64,000 bases of DNA, from assembly GCA_965657085.1 (NCBI GenBank), contig CBFHND010000010.1, positions 1-64,000 on the forward strand, given 5' to 3'. A program made the translations under genes and the position numbers. This document shows positions 1 through 8,166 of the stretch, piece after piece; within the stretch, counting starts at the first letter, position 1; each line of letters begins with the position of its first letter. The notes under the pieces are model-generated. The model ran no database searches, was not told the origin of the DNA, and saw only the letters and a program-made list of their open reading frames with translations. The DNA is from CBFHND01 sp965657085. Its GTDB lineage: Bacteria > Pseudomonadota > Alphaproteobacteria > Rhodobacterales > Rhodobacteraceae.

Positions 1-158
1 TCACCGCTGCCGCACACAGTGGGTCGGAAAGTGCCCTGATCCTGCGTGTCGATGCGAACCTGCCCGCCGCCGATCTGGCCGCGCTGGTCACACGATTGCG
101 CAGTGCTGGTGCGGGTGATCTCGCCCTTGTCACCGCCATGGCACCGGAGGGCAACTGA
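1..158 (+). CDS. exbD: ExbD/TolR-type biopolymer transport protein, C-terminal part (5' end outside window)
   Basis: Only the last 51 codons are present, read from base 3 to a TGA at 156-158. The visible peptide runs LILRVDANLPAADLAAL and then ends in LALVTAMAPEGN. This matches the periplasmic end of ExbD proteins, where a strand carrying 'LRAD' is followed by a helix and an 'ALVT' strand. ExbD works with ExbB to pass proton-motive force to TonB for outer-membrane uptake. The stop overlaps the start of the TonB-like gene (TGATG), so the two are translationally coupled, which supports the assignment. The membrane helix and N-terminus are outside the window, so TolR remains an alternative. Confidence 0.7.
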   Translation, partial: TAAAHSGSESALILRVDANLPAADLAALVTRLRSAGAGDLALVTAMAPEGN

Positions 159-1150
159 TGCGCCTGATCGAAGGGATCGTCTTTGTGGCCATCGCAAGTG
201 GTGCGCATCTGGGACTTTGGGCCGCCTTACCCGAGGACAGCGGCGCACAGTCGGAAGGCAACAGCGGCCATGCCGAAGTGTCCCTTGTCACCGCCACCCC
301 TGAGATCAACAGCCTTGTCGGCACGTGGACAAAGGCACCCAGCGCACAACAGGCAATAGACCAAAGCGCACCCGCACCACAGATTGCCTCTGTGGCCTTG
401 CCCGACACCGTGCCTCCTGCGTCCGTGAGCATCGCTTTGCCAGGCGCACTGCCTGTGCCGCAGGGCGACGTCCAGCTGCCTCAGATCGCGACACCGGCTG
501 ATCCCGCACCTGATGTGGCCCTTACAGCGCCGTCTTTGAACAGCACGCCGCCCGTTGATCAGCACGCGCATGCGCCCAGCACCACCGTCCCTGATCGCCC
601 TGCACCGGCACCTGCGCAACCCGCCTTGCAACTGGCAGCCATGCCGCCTGACCTTCCACAAATCGATACAGCCGCAGCCGGCCCTACGTCAAAACGCCCG
701 ATGCTGCGTCCGGCCGATCTGGCCCCAGCTGAAACGCGGGCAAACTCCGGTCAAACCCACAGCACCGCACAGAACGGGACCACCAAACCCCAGCGTGCCA
801 AAGGCAACACAAAGGGCAGCGCCCAGACCAAAGGCACCGCGAGGGCCAATACGCAAACCCAAAGCACCAGTGCCAACACCAAGGCTTTGCGTGCGCAATG
901 GGGCGCGCGCATTCAAGCCAAGGTGCGGCGTGGATTTCGCGGATCAATCCCCGGCTCTGCGCGGGTGATCGTGCGCGTTGCACCCAGCGGCAAATTGAAG
1001 TCGGTGCGCATCGGCAAGTCGTCGGGCAACGCGGCCTTCGACCGCGCGGCTTTGGCCGCAGTGAAGCGCGCCCGCCGCTTTGCTCGTGCACCAAAAGGGC
1101 TGACCGATGCCAGCTACGCCTTCGGCATCACCTTGCGCATAAAGGGCTGA
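158..1150 (+). CDS. TonB-family energy transducer
   Basis: A 330-residue protein that would carry inner-membrane energy to TonB-dependent outer-membrane receptors. Residues 1-25 (MRLIEGIVFVAIASGAHLGL...) form a single N-terminal membrane anchor. Residues about 30-255 are a long, low-complexity Pro/Ala/Thr/Gln-rich periplasmic spacer. The last 80 residues are a TonB C-terminal domain: RVIVRVAPSGKLKSVRIGKS, followed by NAAFDRAALAAVKRARRF, the usual 'ALxAVRRARPFP' motif. The start codon overlaps the stop of the preceding ExbD-like gene. The spacer is lower in recognisable Pro-Lys/Pro-Glu repeats than enterobacterial TonB, which is normal for alphaproteobacteria. The particular receptor served (iron, haem, cobalamin) cannot be told from here. 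Confidence 0.85.
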   Translation: MRLIEGIVFVAIASGAHLGLWAALPEDSGAQSEGNSGHAEVSLVTATPEINSLVGTWTKAPSAQQAIDQSAPAPQIASVALPDTVPPASVSIALPGALPVPQGDVQLPQIATPADPAPDVALTAPSLNSTPPVDQHAHAPSTTVPDRPAPAPAQPALQLAAMPPDLPQIDTAAAGPTSKRPMLRPADLAPAETRANSGQTHSTAQNGTTKPQRAKGNTKGSAQTKGTARANTQTQSTSANTKALRAQWGARIQAKVRRGFRGSIPGSARVIVRVAPSGKLKSVRIGKSSGNAAFDRAALAAVKRARRFARAPKGLTDASYAFGITLRIKG

Positions 1151-1187
1151 CTTGCGCGGACGCGTCCGATGCAGTAGCGCGTGGGCC

Positions 1188-1427
1188 ATGGAACAAGATA
1201 CGACCTCGATTTTCGACATACTGATCTGGAGCGGCGCGACCATATCGGTGCTTGGCCTGCTGGGCCTGATCTGGTGCATCATTCGCGTATCGCGGGCACG
1301 CCGCGCGAACCTGCCCGAAGATGACATGCGCGCAGTGCTGAAATCGGTGATCCCCCTGAACCTTGCATCCCTGCTGATATCAGCCCTCGGCCTGATGCTG
1401 GTGGTTGTCGGAATATTCCTCGGCTGA
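1188..1427 (+). CDS. Small two-helix membrane protein of unknown function
   Basis: A 79-residue protein with two predicted membrane helices: residues about 10-32 (LIWSGATISVLGLLGLIWC) and about 55-77 (LASLLISALGLMLVVVGIFL). They are separated by a short basic/acidic loop, ARRANLPEDDMRAVLKS. I chose the ATG at 1188 rather than the TTG at 1152 because the extra residues are basic and unlike a membrane protein start. It lies 37 bases after the tonB-like gene and may share its transcript. Similar short proteins accompany many alphaproteobacterial genomes, but no function is known to me. Confidence 0.6.
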   Translation: MEQDTTSIFDILIWSGATISVLGLLGLIWCIIRVSRARRANLPEDDMRAVLKSVIPLNLASLLISALGLMLVVVGIFLG

Positions 1428-1462
1428 AACGCGCAAGAACCGGTTTTTGTGTCACGGATTGC

Positions 1463-1494
1463 TTGAAACATATGCAGTTTTTGATATATGTAAT
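1463..1494 (+). promoter_or_regulatory. Putative promoter with overlapping palindromic operator for the persulfide-detoxification operon
   Basis: An inverted repeat with arms ACATAT (1468-1473) and ATATGT (1486-1491) sits 30-53 bases before the start at 1521. A possible -35 (TTGAAA, 1463-1468) and -10 (TATATG, 1485-1490) overlap it. The spacer holds GTTTTTGA (1477-1484), the same 8-mer found in the candidate SoxR box upstream of soxX (35503-35510). BigR/SqrR/SoxR-type ArsR repressors are known to control such operons through AT-rich palindromes. No regulator gene lies next to this operon, so a trans-acting SoxR is an inference. Confidence 0.45.
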
Positions 1495-1520
1495 GAGAAC
1501 CAGACACCCGGAGGCCGGAA

Positions 1521-2387
1521 ATGACCCATCCAATCGTCACAGCATTCTTCGACAACGCCACAAATACAGTGAGTTACGTGGTCCAGGACCCGTCGGGCAG
1601 CGCGTGCGCGGTTATCGACTCAGTGCTGGACTTTGACCACGCTGCTGGCCGCACGTCGACCCAAAGCGCCGATGAGGTGATCAAATTCGTGCGGGACAAC
1701 GGTTTGAACTGCGAATGGATCCTCGAAAGTCATGTCCACGCCGATCACCTTTCGGCCGCGCCCTACATCCAGGAAGCACTTGGCGGCAAGATCGGCATCG
1801 GCAGCCATATCACCACGGTGCAGGACACCTTTGGCAAGGTCTTTAACGAGGGTACGGAATTCCAGCGCGACGGCTCGCAATTTGACCAACTGTTTTCCGA
1901 GGGCGACAGTTTCCACATCGGACAGATGCGCGGTGACGTACTGCATACACCCGGTCACACCCCGGCGTGCCTGACCTATGTTATCGGTGACGCGGCCTTT
2001 GTGGGCGATACGCTGTTCATGCCGGACTTTGGTACGGCGCGTTGCGATTTCCCCGGCGGATCGGCCACGGACCTCTACAACTCGATCCAGAAAATCCTGT
2101 CGTTGCCAGATGAAACGCGCATCTTTGTAGGTCACGACTACAAGGCGCCGGGACGCGATGAATTTGCCTGGGAAACCACGGTTGGGGCACAGAAGGCGGC
2201 AAACATCCACATCGGCGGCGACGCGGATCGTGACAGTTTCGTCAACCTGCGCGAGGCGCGCGACGCGACCCTTGGCATGCCAAAGCTGATCCTGCCATCG
2301 CTGCAGGTGAACATGCGCGCCGGCAACATGCCGGAGCCGGACGAAGAAGGGGATGTCATGCTGAAAATCCCCGTGAACAAGATCTGA
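1521..2387 (+). CDS. blh: MBL-fold hydrolase, ETHE1/Blh-like persulfide dioxygenase
   Basis: A 288-residue metallo-beta-lactamase-fold protein. Metal-binding motif HVHADH is at about residues 71-76, a second His is in HTPGHTPACLTY, the bridging Asp is in VGDTLFMPDFGTARCDF and a third His is in VGHDYKAPG. The 'GTARCDFPGG' and 'GHDYKAPG' blocks are typical of ETHE1/Blh persulfide dioxygenases, which oxidise glutathione persulfide to sulfite in the cytoplasm. A good ribosome site (GGAGG) precedes the ATG. It is followed by two YeeE/YedE half-transporters and a DUF442 protein. In Agrobacterium and Xylella the DUF442 and MBL domains are fused as Blh in the bigR operon, whereas here they are separate genes. 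A general glyoxalase II-like activity is the alternative. Confidence 0.85.
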   Translation: MTHPIVTAFFDNATNTVSYVVQDPSGSACAVIDSVLDFDHAAGRTSTQSADEVIKFVRDNGLNCEWILESHVHADHLSAAPYIQEALGGKIGIGSHITTVQDTFGKVFNEGTEFQRDGSQFDQLFSEGDSFHIGQMRGDVLHTPGHTPACLTYVIGDAAFVGDTLFMPDFGTARCDFPGGSATDLYNSIQKILSLPDETRIFVGHDYKAPGRDEFAWETTVGAQKAANIHIGGDADRDSFVNLREARDATLGMPKLILPSLQVNMRAGNMPEPDEEGDVMLKIPVNKI

Positions 2388-2425
2388 ACAACACGTACTC
2401 AGGCCTTCAGGAAGGATCATAACAA

Positions 2426-2854
2426 ATGGATATCGCGTGGATGAACGGGCTGCTTGGCGGCCTCATGATCGGCTGTGCCGCAGCCCTTTTCCTGCTGGGC
2501 AACGGGCGCATCATGGGCGCATCCGGCCTTTTGGGCGGGCTGGTCAGCGGAACGGCCGGCCGCAACTGGCTTGAAACTGCGGCATTCATTGCGGCCCTGA
2601 TCGCAGTGCCTGCGGTCTTGCAATATCTGGGCGGTGCGACGGTGGACACACATGCAACATCCGCGCCCGGCCTTCTGATCGCCGCGGGTCTTGCGGTGGG
2701 CCTTGGCACGCGTCTTGCCAACGGGTGCACCTCGGGCCACGGCGTTTGTGGAATGTCGCGGCTTTCGGTGCGCGGCATCGTGGCCACTTTCATCTACATC
2801 GGCGCCGGGGTGGCCACCGTGGCGGCCCTGCGCGCTTTCGCCGGAGGACTGTGA
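2426..2854 (+). CDS. YeeE/YedE half-transporter, first subunit
   Basis: A 142-residue membrane protein with about four hydrophobic helices and the conserved Cys motif GCTSGHGVCG (about residues 100-109). That motif marks the YeeE/YedE (PmpA) family of thiosulfate or sulfur-compound permeases. It is half the length of full YeeE proteins (about 350 residues) and is followed after one base by a second half. The pair probably forms one pore moving a sulfur species across the inner membrane. It lies 38 bases after the persulfide dioxygenase gene. This arrangement matches bigR-type operons, where these genes protect against sulfide. The exact substrate is not settled. Confidence 0.85.
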   Translation: MDIAWMNGLLGGLMIGCAAALFLLGNGRIMGASGLLGGLVSGTAGRNWLETAAFIAALIAVPAVLQYLGGATVDTHATSAPGLLIAAGLAVGLGTRLANGCTSGHGVCGMSRLSVRGIVATFIYIGAGVATVAALRAFAGGL

Positions 2855-2855
2855 A

Positions 2856-3290
2856 ATGCGTATTCTGATCGCCTTGATGGCCGGTGGTCTGTTCGGTGCA
2901 GGCCTGCACGTGTCAGGCATGACCGACACGACGCGGGTCCAAGGGTTCCTTGATCTTTTCGGAGCCTGGGATCCAACACTGGCCTTTGTCATGGGTGGGG
3001 CGATCCTGCCGATGGCGGTGGCGTGGCGCCTGACCATGTCCACCAAAGGCCCCATTGCAGGTGGGTCTTTTCCGGCAAGGCCTGATCCGGCGATCACCTT
3101 GCACCTTGCCGCTGGCTCGACCCTTTTCGGGATCGGCTGGGGTCTTGTCGGCTTGTGTCCCGGGCCAGCCATGGCATCGCTCAGCTATGGTGGAACATCA
3201 GGTGCCATTTTCATGTTGGCGATGATCGCCGGTATGGTTGCGGCCCCACGGGCCGGCGCCTTGCTGGACAGAGCCATGGCACCGGCGTAG
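2856..3290 (+). CDS. YeeE/YedE half-transporter, second subunit (DUF6691-like)
   Basis: A 144-residue membrane protein, the partner half of the preceding gene. It starts at the ATG at 2856, one base after the previous stop, with the ribosome site CCGGAGGA just upstream inside the earlier gene. The N-terminal helix MRILIALMAGGLFGAGLHVSG and the conserved GMTD step are typical of this family. A later helix carries the Cys motif GLCPGPA, which in YeeE-type channels helps relay the sulfur substrate. It is co-transcribed with the persulfide dioxygenase and DUF442 genes and probably shares their role in moving or removing reduced sulfur. Confidence 0.82.
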   Translation: MRILIALMAGGLFGAGLHVSGMTDTTRVQGFLDLFGAWDPTLAFVMGGAILPMAVAWRLTMSTKGPIAGGSFPARPDPAITLHLAAGSTLFGIGWGLVGLCPGPAMASLSYGGTSGAIFMLAMIAGMVAAPRAGALLDRAMAPA

Positions 3291-3299
3291 GGGACACAG

Positions 3300-3731
3300 A
3301 TGGATTTGCGCCAGATCACTCCGGACTATTTCGTCGCGCCGCAGATTGATCCGACCAACATGGCCGATATCGCGGCCGCCGGGATCACGACCATCATCTG
3401 CAACCGGCCCGATGCCGAAGTTCCACCGTCCCATCGTGCCGCAGCGGTGCAGATCGCCGCGCAAGCCGCCGGGCTGGACTTTGTCTTGCTGCCCCTGACC
3501 CATCAGACGATGACACCAGACAACATAGCGCTCCATGCCGACGCCATTGCCGCATCCAAGGGGCCGGTTCTGGCCTATTGCGCGTCGGGCACACGGTCAA
3601 CAATCGCATGGGCGCTGGGCCAAGCGGGTCAACGCGACGCTGACGACATCATCACAGCCGCCCGCGCGGGTGGCTACGACATCGAAGGCATGCGGCCGAC
3701 GCTGGATCAGATTGCGGCACAAGCCGGGTAG
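3300..3731 (+). CDS. DUF442 / TIGR01244-family sulfurtransferase
   Basis: A 143-residue protein with a dual-specificity-phosphatase/rhodanese-like fold. The catalytic loop is YCASGTRS (about residues 97-104), where the Cys would carry a persulfide. The N-terminal block ISCRP-like TTIICNRPDAEVP is also characteristic. This domain forms the N-terminal half of Blh in BigR-regulated operons, where it hands sulfur to or from the MBL-fold persulfide dioxygenase; here it is a separate last gene of the operon, nine bases after the second half-transporter. The reaction is probably thiosulfate:glutathione sulfurtransfer. It ends about 110 bases before a convergent FliM-like gene, with no obvious terminator seen between them. 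Confidence 0.82.
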   Translation: MDLRQITPDYFVAPQIDPTNMADIAAAGITTIICNRPDAEVPPSHRAAAVQIAAQAAGLDFVLLPLTHQTMTPDNIALHADAIAASKGPVLAYCASGTRSTIAWALGQAGQRDADDIITAARAGGYDIEGMRPTLDQIAAQAG

Positions 3732-3840
3732 CCCCGGTGCGGCTTGGGTCATGAAGAACGGCGCCAACGCGCTCTTTTTCATACCTCTTTGTCGCGCATC
3801 TGTGCGAAGATGTCCTGCAAAAGTGCGATGCGCGACCGGG

Positions 3841-5040
3841 CTACGCTGACTTGAGGTCTTCGAGATCGCCGAGGTCAGGCAAGTCGGCCAAATCGGGGAA
3901 ATCATCCAGTTCCGGCAAGTCGCTGTCATCCAGCGCGTTTCCCGGGGCCACGGACAGTTCGGCAATCGTCTCATCCCGTTCGGCCAGCGTAGGCAAATCG
4001 GACGGATCGATCGGGGCAATGTCCGCGAGGCTTTCGTCAAAGACAATTGGCCCTTTCGGAGCCCCCTCATCACCGCCTATGTCGATGGCAGTGACTTCGG
4101 GCAGGCCAAGATCCTCACGATCGGACTCGCGGCGGCGCGGTTGATGGGCAAAGACCGGGGTTGGGTCAAGGCGCAGGGCGCGCACCCCATCCACCTGGCC
4201 CAATGTCCCGATCCCCAACACCTTGCCCGTGCGGGTGATGATGCGTGTTTTCGGGAACGTGCCGGGTGGCAGATGCAGAACATCCCCCTCTTTCAATTCT
4301 GACACCTCCGACAGGCTGAACTGGAGGCGCGACAATTCCATGACCAATTCCGCCTCGAGGTGCATGACCACATCGGTCATCTGCGATTCCGTGGTGCCGT
4401 CGGCCTCGGTCTCCTCGTCTTCGACGGGAAGGCCCGTACCCGGGCCCGTGCCCAGCGGCAGGATCAGCGTCAGATCGCCCTGACGCGCGCCCTTGGCCAT
4501 GTCCAGCGTAAGGCGGATCACCTGATAATCATGCGCCTCGAGCGCCATATCAACGATACGCCCCTCTTCTGCCAGCGCGCCAAAGCTGTAGCCCTGCAAG
4601 GCGGCACAGTCTTCTGGCGCGTCGACTGCTTCGGCGGCGCGCTTCAACACCTCTTCGAGCAGGGGCGCGACCATGGCGGCATCGGTTGCCGTCATGCGCC
4701 GCGGATCACCAACCGGCGCCGATACCCGCGCCATGGTCTGTTGTTGAATGAGGCCACCCGCCAAGATCGGGTCCACAACCGCGGCACCCACGCGCCCGCC
4801 GGGACCATCCAGCAGAGCCATCAACGCGTCATCATCCAGCAATTCGGCGGTATCATCCTTGCCCCGCCGTTCGACCACGATGCCGATCGCGCCCAGCGCC
4901 AGATCAAAAAGATCAGCGGCAGCCTTGGCCACGCACAGGCGCATCGCCTTGGCCACGGTCATCGACCGGGCCTGATGCTCCTGCTTGCCGGCATCCGCCT
5001 TGCGTTGCAGCACCGAAGGTGTGTTTTCGTTTGCGCTCAT
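3841..5040 (-). CDS. fliM: FliM/FliN-family flagellar motor switch protein with acidic C-terminal extension
   Basis: A 399-residue cytoplasmic protein. The first about 200 residues resemble the FliM middle domain, with a run MTATDAAMVAPLLEEVLKR. Residues about 225-300 form a SpoA/FliN C-terminal domain: MTDVVMHLEAELVMELSRLQ, then LKEGDVLHLPPGTFPKTRII and a glycine-rich turn. In flagellated cells FliM sits in the C ring, binds CheY-P and sets rotation direction. About 100 residues follow the domain and end in a Leu/Asp/Pro tail (LPELDDFPDLADLPDL...). No other flagellar gene lies nearby; the neighbours are sulfur genes and a sensor kinase. The start has only a modest ribosome site. Confidence 0.75.
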   Translation of the reverse strand: MSANENTPSVLQRKADAGKQEHQARSMTVAKAMRLCVAKAAADLFDLALGAIGIVVERRGKDDTAELLDDDALMALLDGPGGRVGAAVVDPILAGGLIQQQTMARVSAPVGDPRRMTATDAAMVAPLLEEVLKRAAEAVDAPEDCAALQGYSFGALAEEGRIVDMALEAHDYQVIRLTLDMAKGARQGDLTLILPLGTGPGTGLPVEDEETEADGTTESQMTDVVMHLEAELVMELSRLQFSLSEVSELKEGDVLHLPPGTFPKTRIITRTGKVLGIGTLGQVDGVRALRLDPTPVFAHQPRRRESDREDLGLPEVTAIDIGGDEGAPKGPIVFDESLADIAPIDPSDLPTLAERDETIAELSVAPGNALDDSDLPELDDFPDLADLPDLGDLEDLKSA

Positions 5041-5087
5041 ATCCTCCCCCGCGATGCGGGTTCCATGAACGGCTTACCTAACGCCCC

Positions 5088-5100
5088 ATTGGTTACCAAT
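5088..5100. promoter_or_regulatory. Perfect palindrome upstream of the FliM-like gene
   Basis: ATTGGTTACCAAT is a perfect 6-base inverted repeat around one central T. It is in the 110-base gap before the FliM-like start (5040) and just after the sensor-kinase stop. Its position suits an operator or the base of a 5' leader hairpin. It does not match the CtrA box (TTAA-N7-TTAA), so the binding protein is unknown. Confidence 0.3.
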
Positions 5101-5150
5101 CGCTTTAAGCATTGGATTTTCGCAAAATTTTTCCACTTGGAAATCGGCCT

Positions 5151-7841
5151 CTACTGCGCGGCCATGGCCGTGTTCTGCGGCAGCCCAACCACGAAGCTGT
5201 TGCCAGTCGGGGCCGCCTCAAAACGGATATCGCCGCCCAAGCGGGTCATGATCTCCCGGCAAATCGCAAGCCCAAGCCCCGCGCCGCTGCCATCCTCTTC
5301 GTTGATCCGCGCGAATTTCTCGAAGATCAACGCACGCGCTTCTTCCGGGATCGGCGTGCCATTGTCGGCGAAAATCACCTGCTCGCGCCCATTTTCCCGA
5401 CTGACGCGAATATCCAGCCGGGGTGCATCTGCATGGCAGTATTTCTGGGCGTTGGTGATCAGGTTGATGAACACCTGTGCCAGTCGGTCCAGATCAGTTT
5501 CCAGCACCACGGTTTCGTCAAGCGCCTTGCGCGTGATGGTCAATCCGCCCGATTTCCCGCCCGTTGCGGTGGTCACCGCATGATCCAGCACATCACCAAG
5601 CCGACCTGTGCCGGTGTTCAGGCTGACCTGCCCGTTCTCAAGCACGCTGAGGTCCAGAAGATCATCAAGCAGTCGTGTCAGACGAATGGCTTCGAGATGG
5701 ATGATCGAGGCGTATTTTGTCTTTTCCACCGCCGTCAGCCCCTGCGCATCGCGCAGAATTTCAGAAAAGGACCGGATCGAGGTCATGGGAGTGCGCAATT
5801 CATGGCTGATCTGGCCCAGAAAGGCGTCCTTTTGTACCGACAGTTGCGTCAGCTTGTCATTGGCTTCGCGCAATTGCCGCGCCGTGCGGGTCAGTTCGGC
5901 GGATTTTGCTTCTAGCTGGCTGGAGTATTCCAGCATCTGCGCGGATTCGTCGGCCACGGCCAGCAGGTCCTCGACCGATACGGACGCGCCGCCGACCATC
6001 TGCCCCACCATCGCGTGCGCGGTCGCGGCACCAACGGACGCCGCCAATTCCCGCTCCAGCTTTTCAAGAAACATGGGCGTGGCTTCGGGCAGTTGGCCAC
6101 CAATGCCCTGCGCCTGTGCTTCGCGCCGAAAAAATGCCTGCGCCTCGCCGGCGCCGAGGATACGCTGGGACATGATCATCAGGTCTTCGGTGGTGGTGGC
6201 CAGCGCCTGCCAGCCCCGCCCTTGCCGCGAATGGTCGAAAACGTTGACGAATTGCGCGCCCTGAAGCCGTTCCAGCGGGCTGGGAAAGCTCAGAAGGGAC
6301 ACCACGATGAAAAAACCGGAGTTGAGCAGCAGCGACCACAGCACCGCGTGGACCGTGGGGTCCATGCCTTCGATCCCGAAAAGCGCCTCGGGACGCAGCA
6401 AGCCGATGCCCAGAATCCCTTCGGTAAAGACCGTCGCGGGCAAAGCGCCGTCGGGGCCGAAACTGGGCAGGAGCGAGGTGAAAATCCAAACGGCAAAGCC
6501 CACGCTCAGACCGGACAGCGCGCCAAGGCGCGTGGCCCCGCGCCACAGGATCCCGCCCAGCATCGAAGGCAGGAACTGCGCCACTCCGACAAATGAGATC
6601 AAGCCGATGGCTGCCAGCGCGCCGCTGCCGCCCGAGATGCGATAATAGAGGTACCCCAGCGCGATGATCACAAGGATAGACAGCCGCCGCGCCAGGATCA
6701 CCACGTTGCGCACATCGCCCGACACCGATGCGCCACCGCCGCGGGTGCTAAGCCAGATCGGCATGACAATATGGTTCGACACCATCGTCGACAGGGCCAG
6801 CGTTGCCACGATCACCATCGAGGTGGCCGAGGAAAACCCACCCAGAAAGCTGAACATTGCGAGCCCCGTGCGCCCTTCGGCCAGCGGGACGGTCAACACG
6901 AAGAGATCGGGATTGGACCCTGCGGGCAACATATCGAGACCTACAACCGCAATGGGGACCACGAAAAGGCTCATCAGCATCAGGTAGACGGGGAAAGCCC
7001 AACTGGCCGTGTGCAAATGCCGTTCATCATCGTTTTCGACCACCAGCACCTGGAACATGCGCGGCAGGCACAGGAAGGCGGCCCCCGACAGCACGGTCAG
7101 GGCCGCCCAGCGCGAGCGGTCCATTTGCCATTGGCCAATGTCGCTGGCGTCGATGCGGGCCATCATGTCGGCCGCCCCGCCCGACACGCCCCAGACCACG
7201 AAGATGCCCACCGCCAGCAGCGCCAGCAGTTTGACCACCGCCTCGACCGCGATGGCGATCACCACCCCGTCGTGGCGTTCGTTGGTGTTGAGGTTGCGCG
7301 TACCGAAAAGCACGGTGAAAAGTGCCAGCCCCATCGCCACCCAGAAGGCGGCGGATGTGGCGGAGAAGGTGGTTTCACCACTTGCATCCGGCGGACCGGC
7401 AAAGATCGACAGCGACAAGGTCACCGATTGCAATTGCAGCGCGATATAGGGGGTCACGCCGATCACGGCCATGACCGTGACGATGATCGCCAGCGTGTTG
7501 GACTTGCCATAGCGTGACGAGATCAGGTCGGCCACGGAGGTAACCCGCTGGCTGCGCCCGATGCGCACCAATTTGCGCAGAATCCACCACCAGCCGATCA
7601 TCACGAGGCTGGGACCAAGGTAGATCGTAACGAACTCCATCCCCGACCGGGCCGCGTAACCAACCGCACCATAGAAGGTCCAGGCCGTGCAATAGATCGA
7701 CAGAGACAGCGTATAGACCAGAGGCGAGCGCAACCACGCGCCCTGACCCCGCGCTGCGGCGCGTTCGGCAGCGAAGGCCACAACGAACAGCAACGCCACA
7801 TAGATCAGGCATACGGCCACCAAAAGGTTGAGCGATGCCAT
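5151..7841 (-). CDS. Sodium:solute symporter-fused sensor histidine kinase (SSS-STAC-HisKA-HATPase)
   Basis: An 896-residue membrane sensor. Residues 1-about 500 form a PutP-like SSS transporter with about 13 helices, including CTAWTFYGAVGYAARSG near the start. Next is a STAC-type linker, then a coiled coil (SQLEAKSAELTRTARQLREA). HisKA with phospho-His in SHELRTPM is near residue 680. HATPase boxes are N (NLITNAQKY), G1 (FADNGTPI) and G2 (GSGAGLGLAI). This layout matches CrbS and CbrA, which couple solute uptake to signalling and in several bacteria control acetyl-CoA synthetase or carbon-source use. The start overlaps the stop of the small membrane protein gene. A receiver-only regulator and an XRE regulator follow upstream, so the stimulus may be a short-chain carboxylate. 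Confidence 0.9.
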   Translation of the reverse strand: MASLNLLVAVCLIYVALLFVVAFAAERAAARGQGAWLRSPLVYTLSLSIYCTAWTFYGAVGYAARSGMEFVTIYLGPSLVMIGWWWILRKLVRIGRSQRVTSVADLISSRYGKSNTLAIIVTVMAVIGVTPYIALQLQSVTLSLSIFAGPPDASGETTFSATSAAFWVAMGLALFTVLFGTRNLNTNERHDGVVIAIAVEAVVKLLALLAVGIFVVWGVSGGAADMMARIDASDIGQWQMDRSRWAALTVLSGAAFLCLPRMFQVLVVENDDERHLHTASWAFPVYLMLMSLFVVPIAVVGLDMLPAGSNPDLFVLTVPLAEGRTGLAMFSFLGGFSSATSMVIVATLALSTMVSNHIVMPIWLSTRGGGASVSGDVRNVVILARRLSILVIIALGYLYYRISGGSGALAAIGLISFVGVAQFLPSMLGGILWRGATRLGALSGLSVGFAVWIFTSLLPSFGPDGALPATVFTEGILGIGLLRPEALFGIEGMDPTVHAVLWSLLLNSGFFIVVSLLSFPSPLERLQGAQFVNVFDHSRQGRGWQALATTTEDLMIMSQRILGAGEAQAFFRREAQAQGIGGQLPEATPMFLEKLERELAASVGAATAHAMVGQMVGGASVSVEDLLAVADESAQMLEYSSQLEAKSAELTRTARQLREANDKLTQLSVQKDAFLGQISHELRTPMTSIRSFSEILRDAQGLTAVEKTKYASIIHLEAIRLTRLLDDLLDLSVLENGQVSLNTGTGRLGDVLDHAVTTATGGKSGGLTITRKALDETVVLETDLDRLAQVFINLITNAQKYCHADAPRLDIRVSRENGREQVIFADNGTPIPEEARALIFEKFARINEEDGSGAGLGLAICREIMTRLGGDIRFEAAPTGNSFVVGLPQNTAMAAQ

Positions 7842-8161
7842 CAGCGTGGTCCCGTCTTGGTTCCGGTTTCGGTGTCAGCATCAGTGGCGGCGGGCGCGCC
7901 CGGCAGATCACTGCCCCCCAGTTGCCGCCACATCACAGCCCCCAGCACGATCAGAAACACCCAGACCCCAAAGACGTAATAGATGGCTTCCGACATCAGC
8001 ACCGGCTCGGCGTCCGTGTCGGCGGGCGTGGGCCAGAGCAAGGGCACCATCCACAGGATCAGACCCAGTACCGGCAGCAACCTTTGCGCATCCATCAGGC
8101 GGCGGCGGCGATAGCTGCTGCGCTCAAGAAACACGGATGGAGCAGCGGGGCGATCCTGCAT
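7841..8161 (-). CDS. Small membrane protein between sensor kinase and response regulator
   Basis: A 106-residue protein with two hydrophobic helices, about residues 28-45 (LLPVLGLILWMVPLLWP) and about 60-80 (YYVFGVWVFLIVLGAVMW). The N-terminus is basic and the C-terminus hydrophilic and Thr/Asp-rich. Its stop overlaps the start of the SSS-kinase, and it begins five bases after the response-regulator stop, so all three are one operon. Small two-helix partners of SSS transporters (DUF485/DUF4212) are known, but this sequence is not clearly a member. An accessory subunit of the sensor is a reasonable guess. Confidence 0.6.
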   Translation of the reverse strand: MQDRPAAPSVFLERSSYRRRRLMDAQRLLPVLGLILWMVPLLWPTPADTDAEPVLMSEAIYYVFGVWVFLIVLGAVMWRQLGGSDLPGAPAATDADTETGTKTGPR

Positions 8162-8166
8162 TGGCG

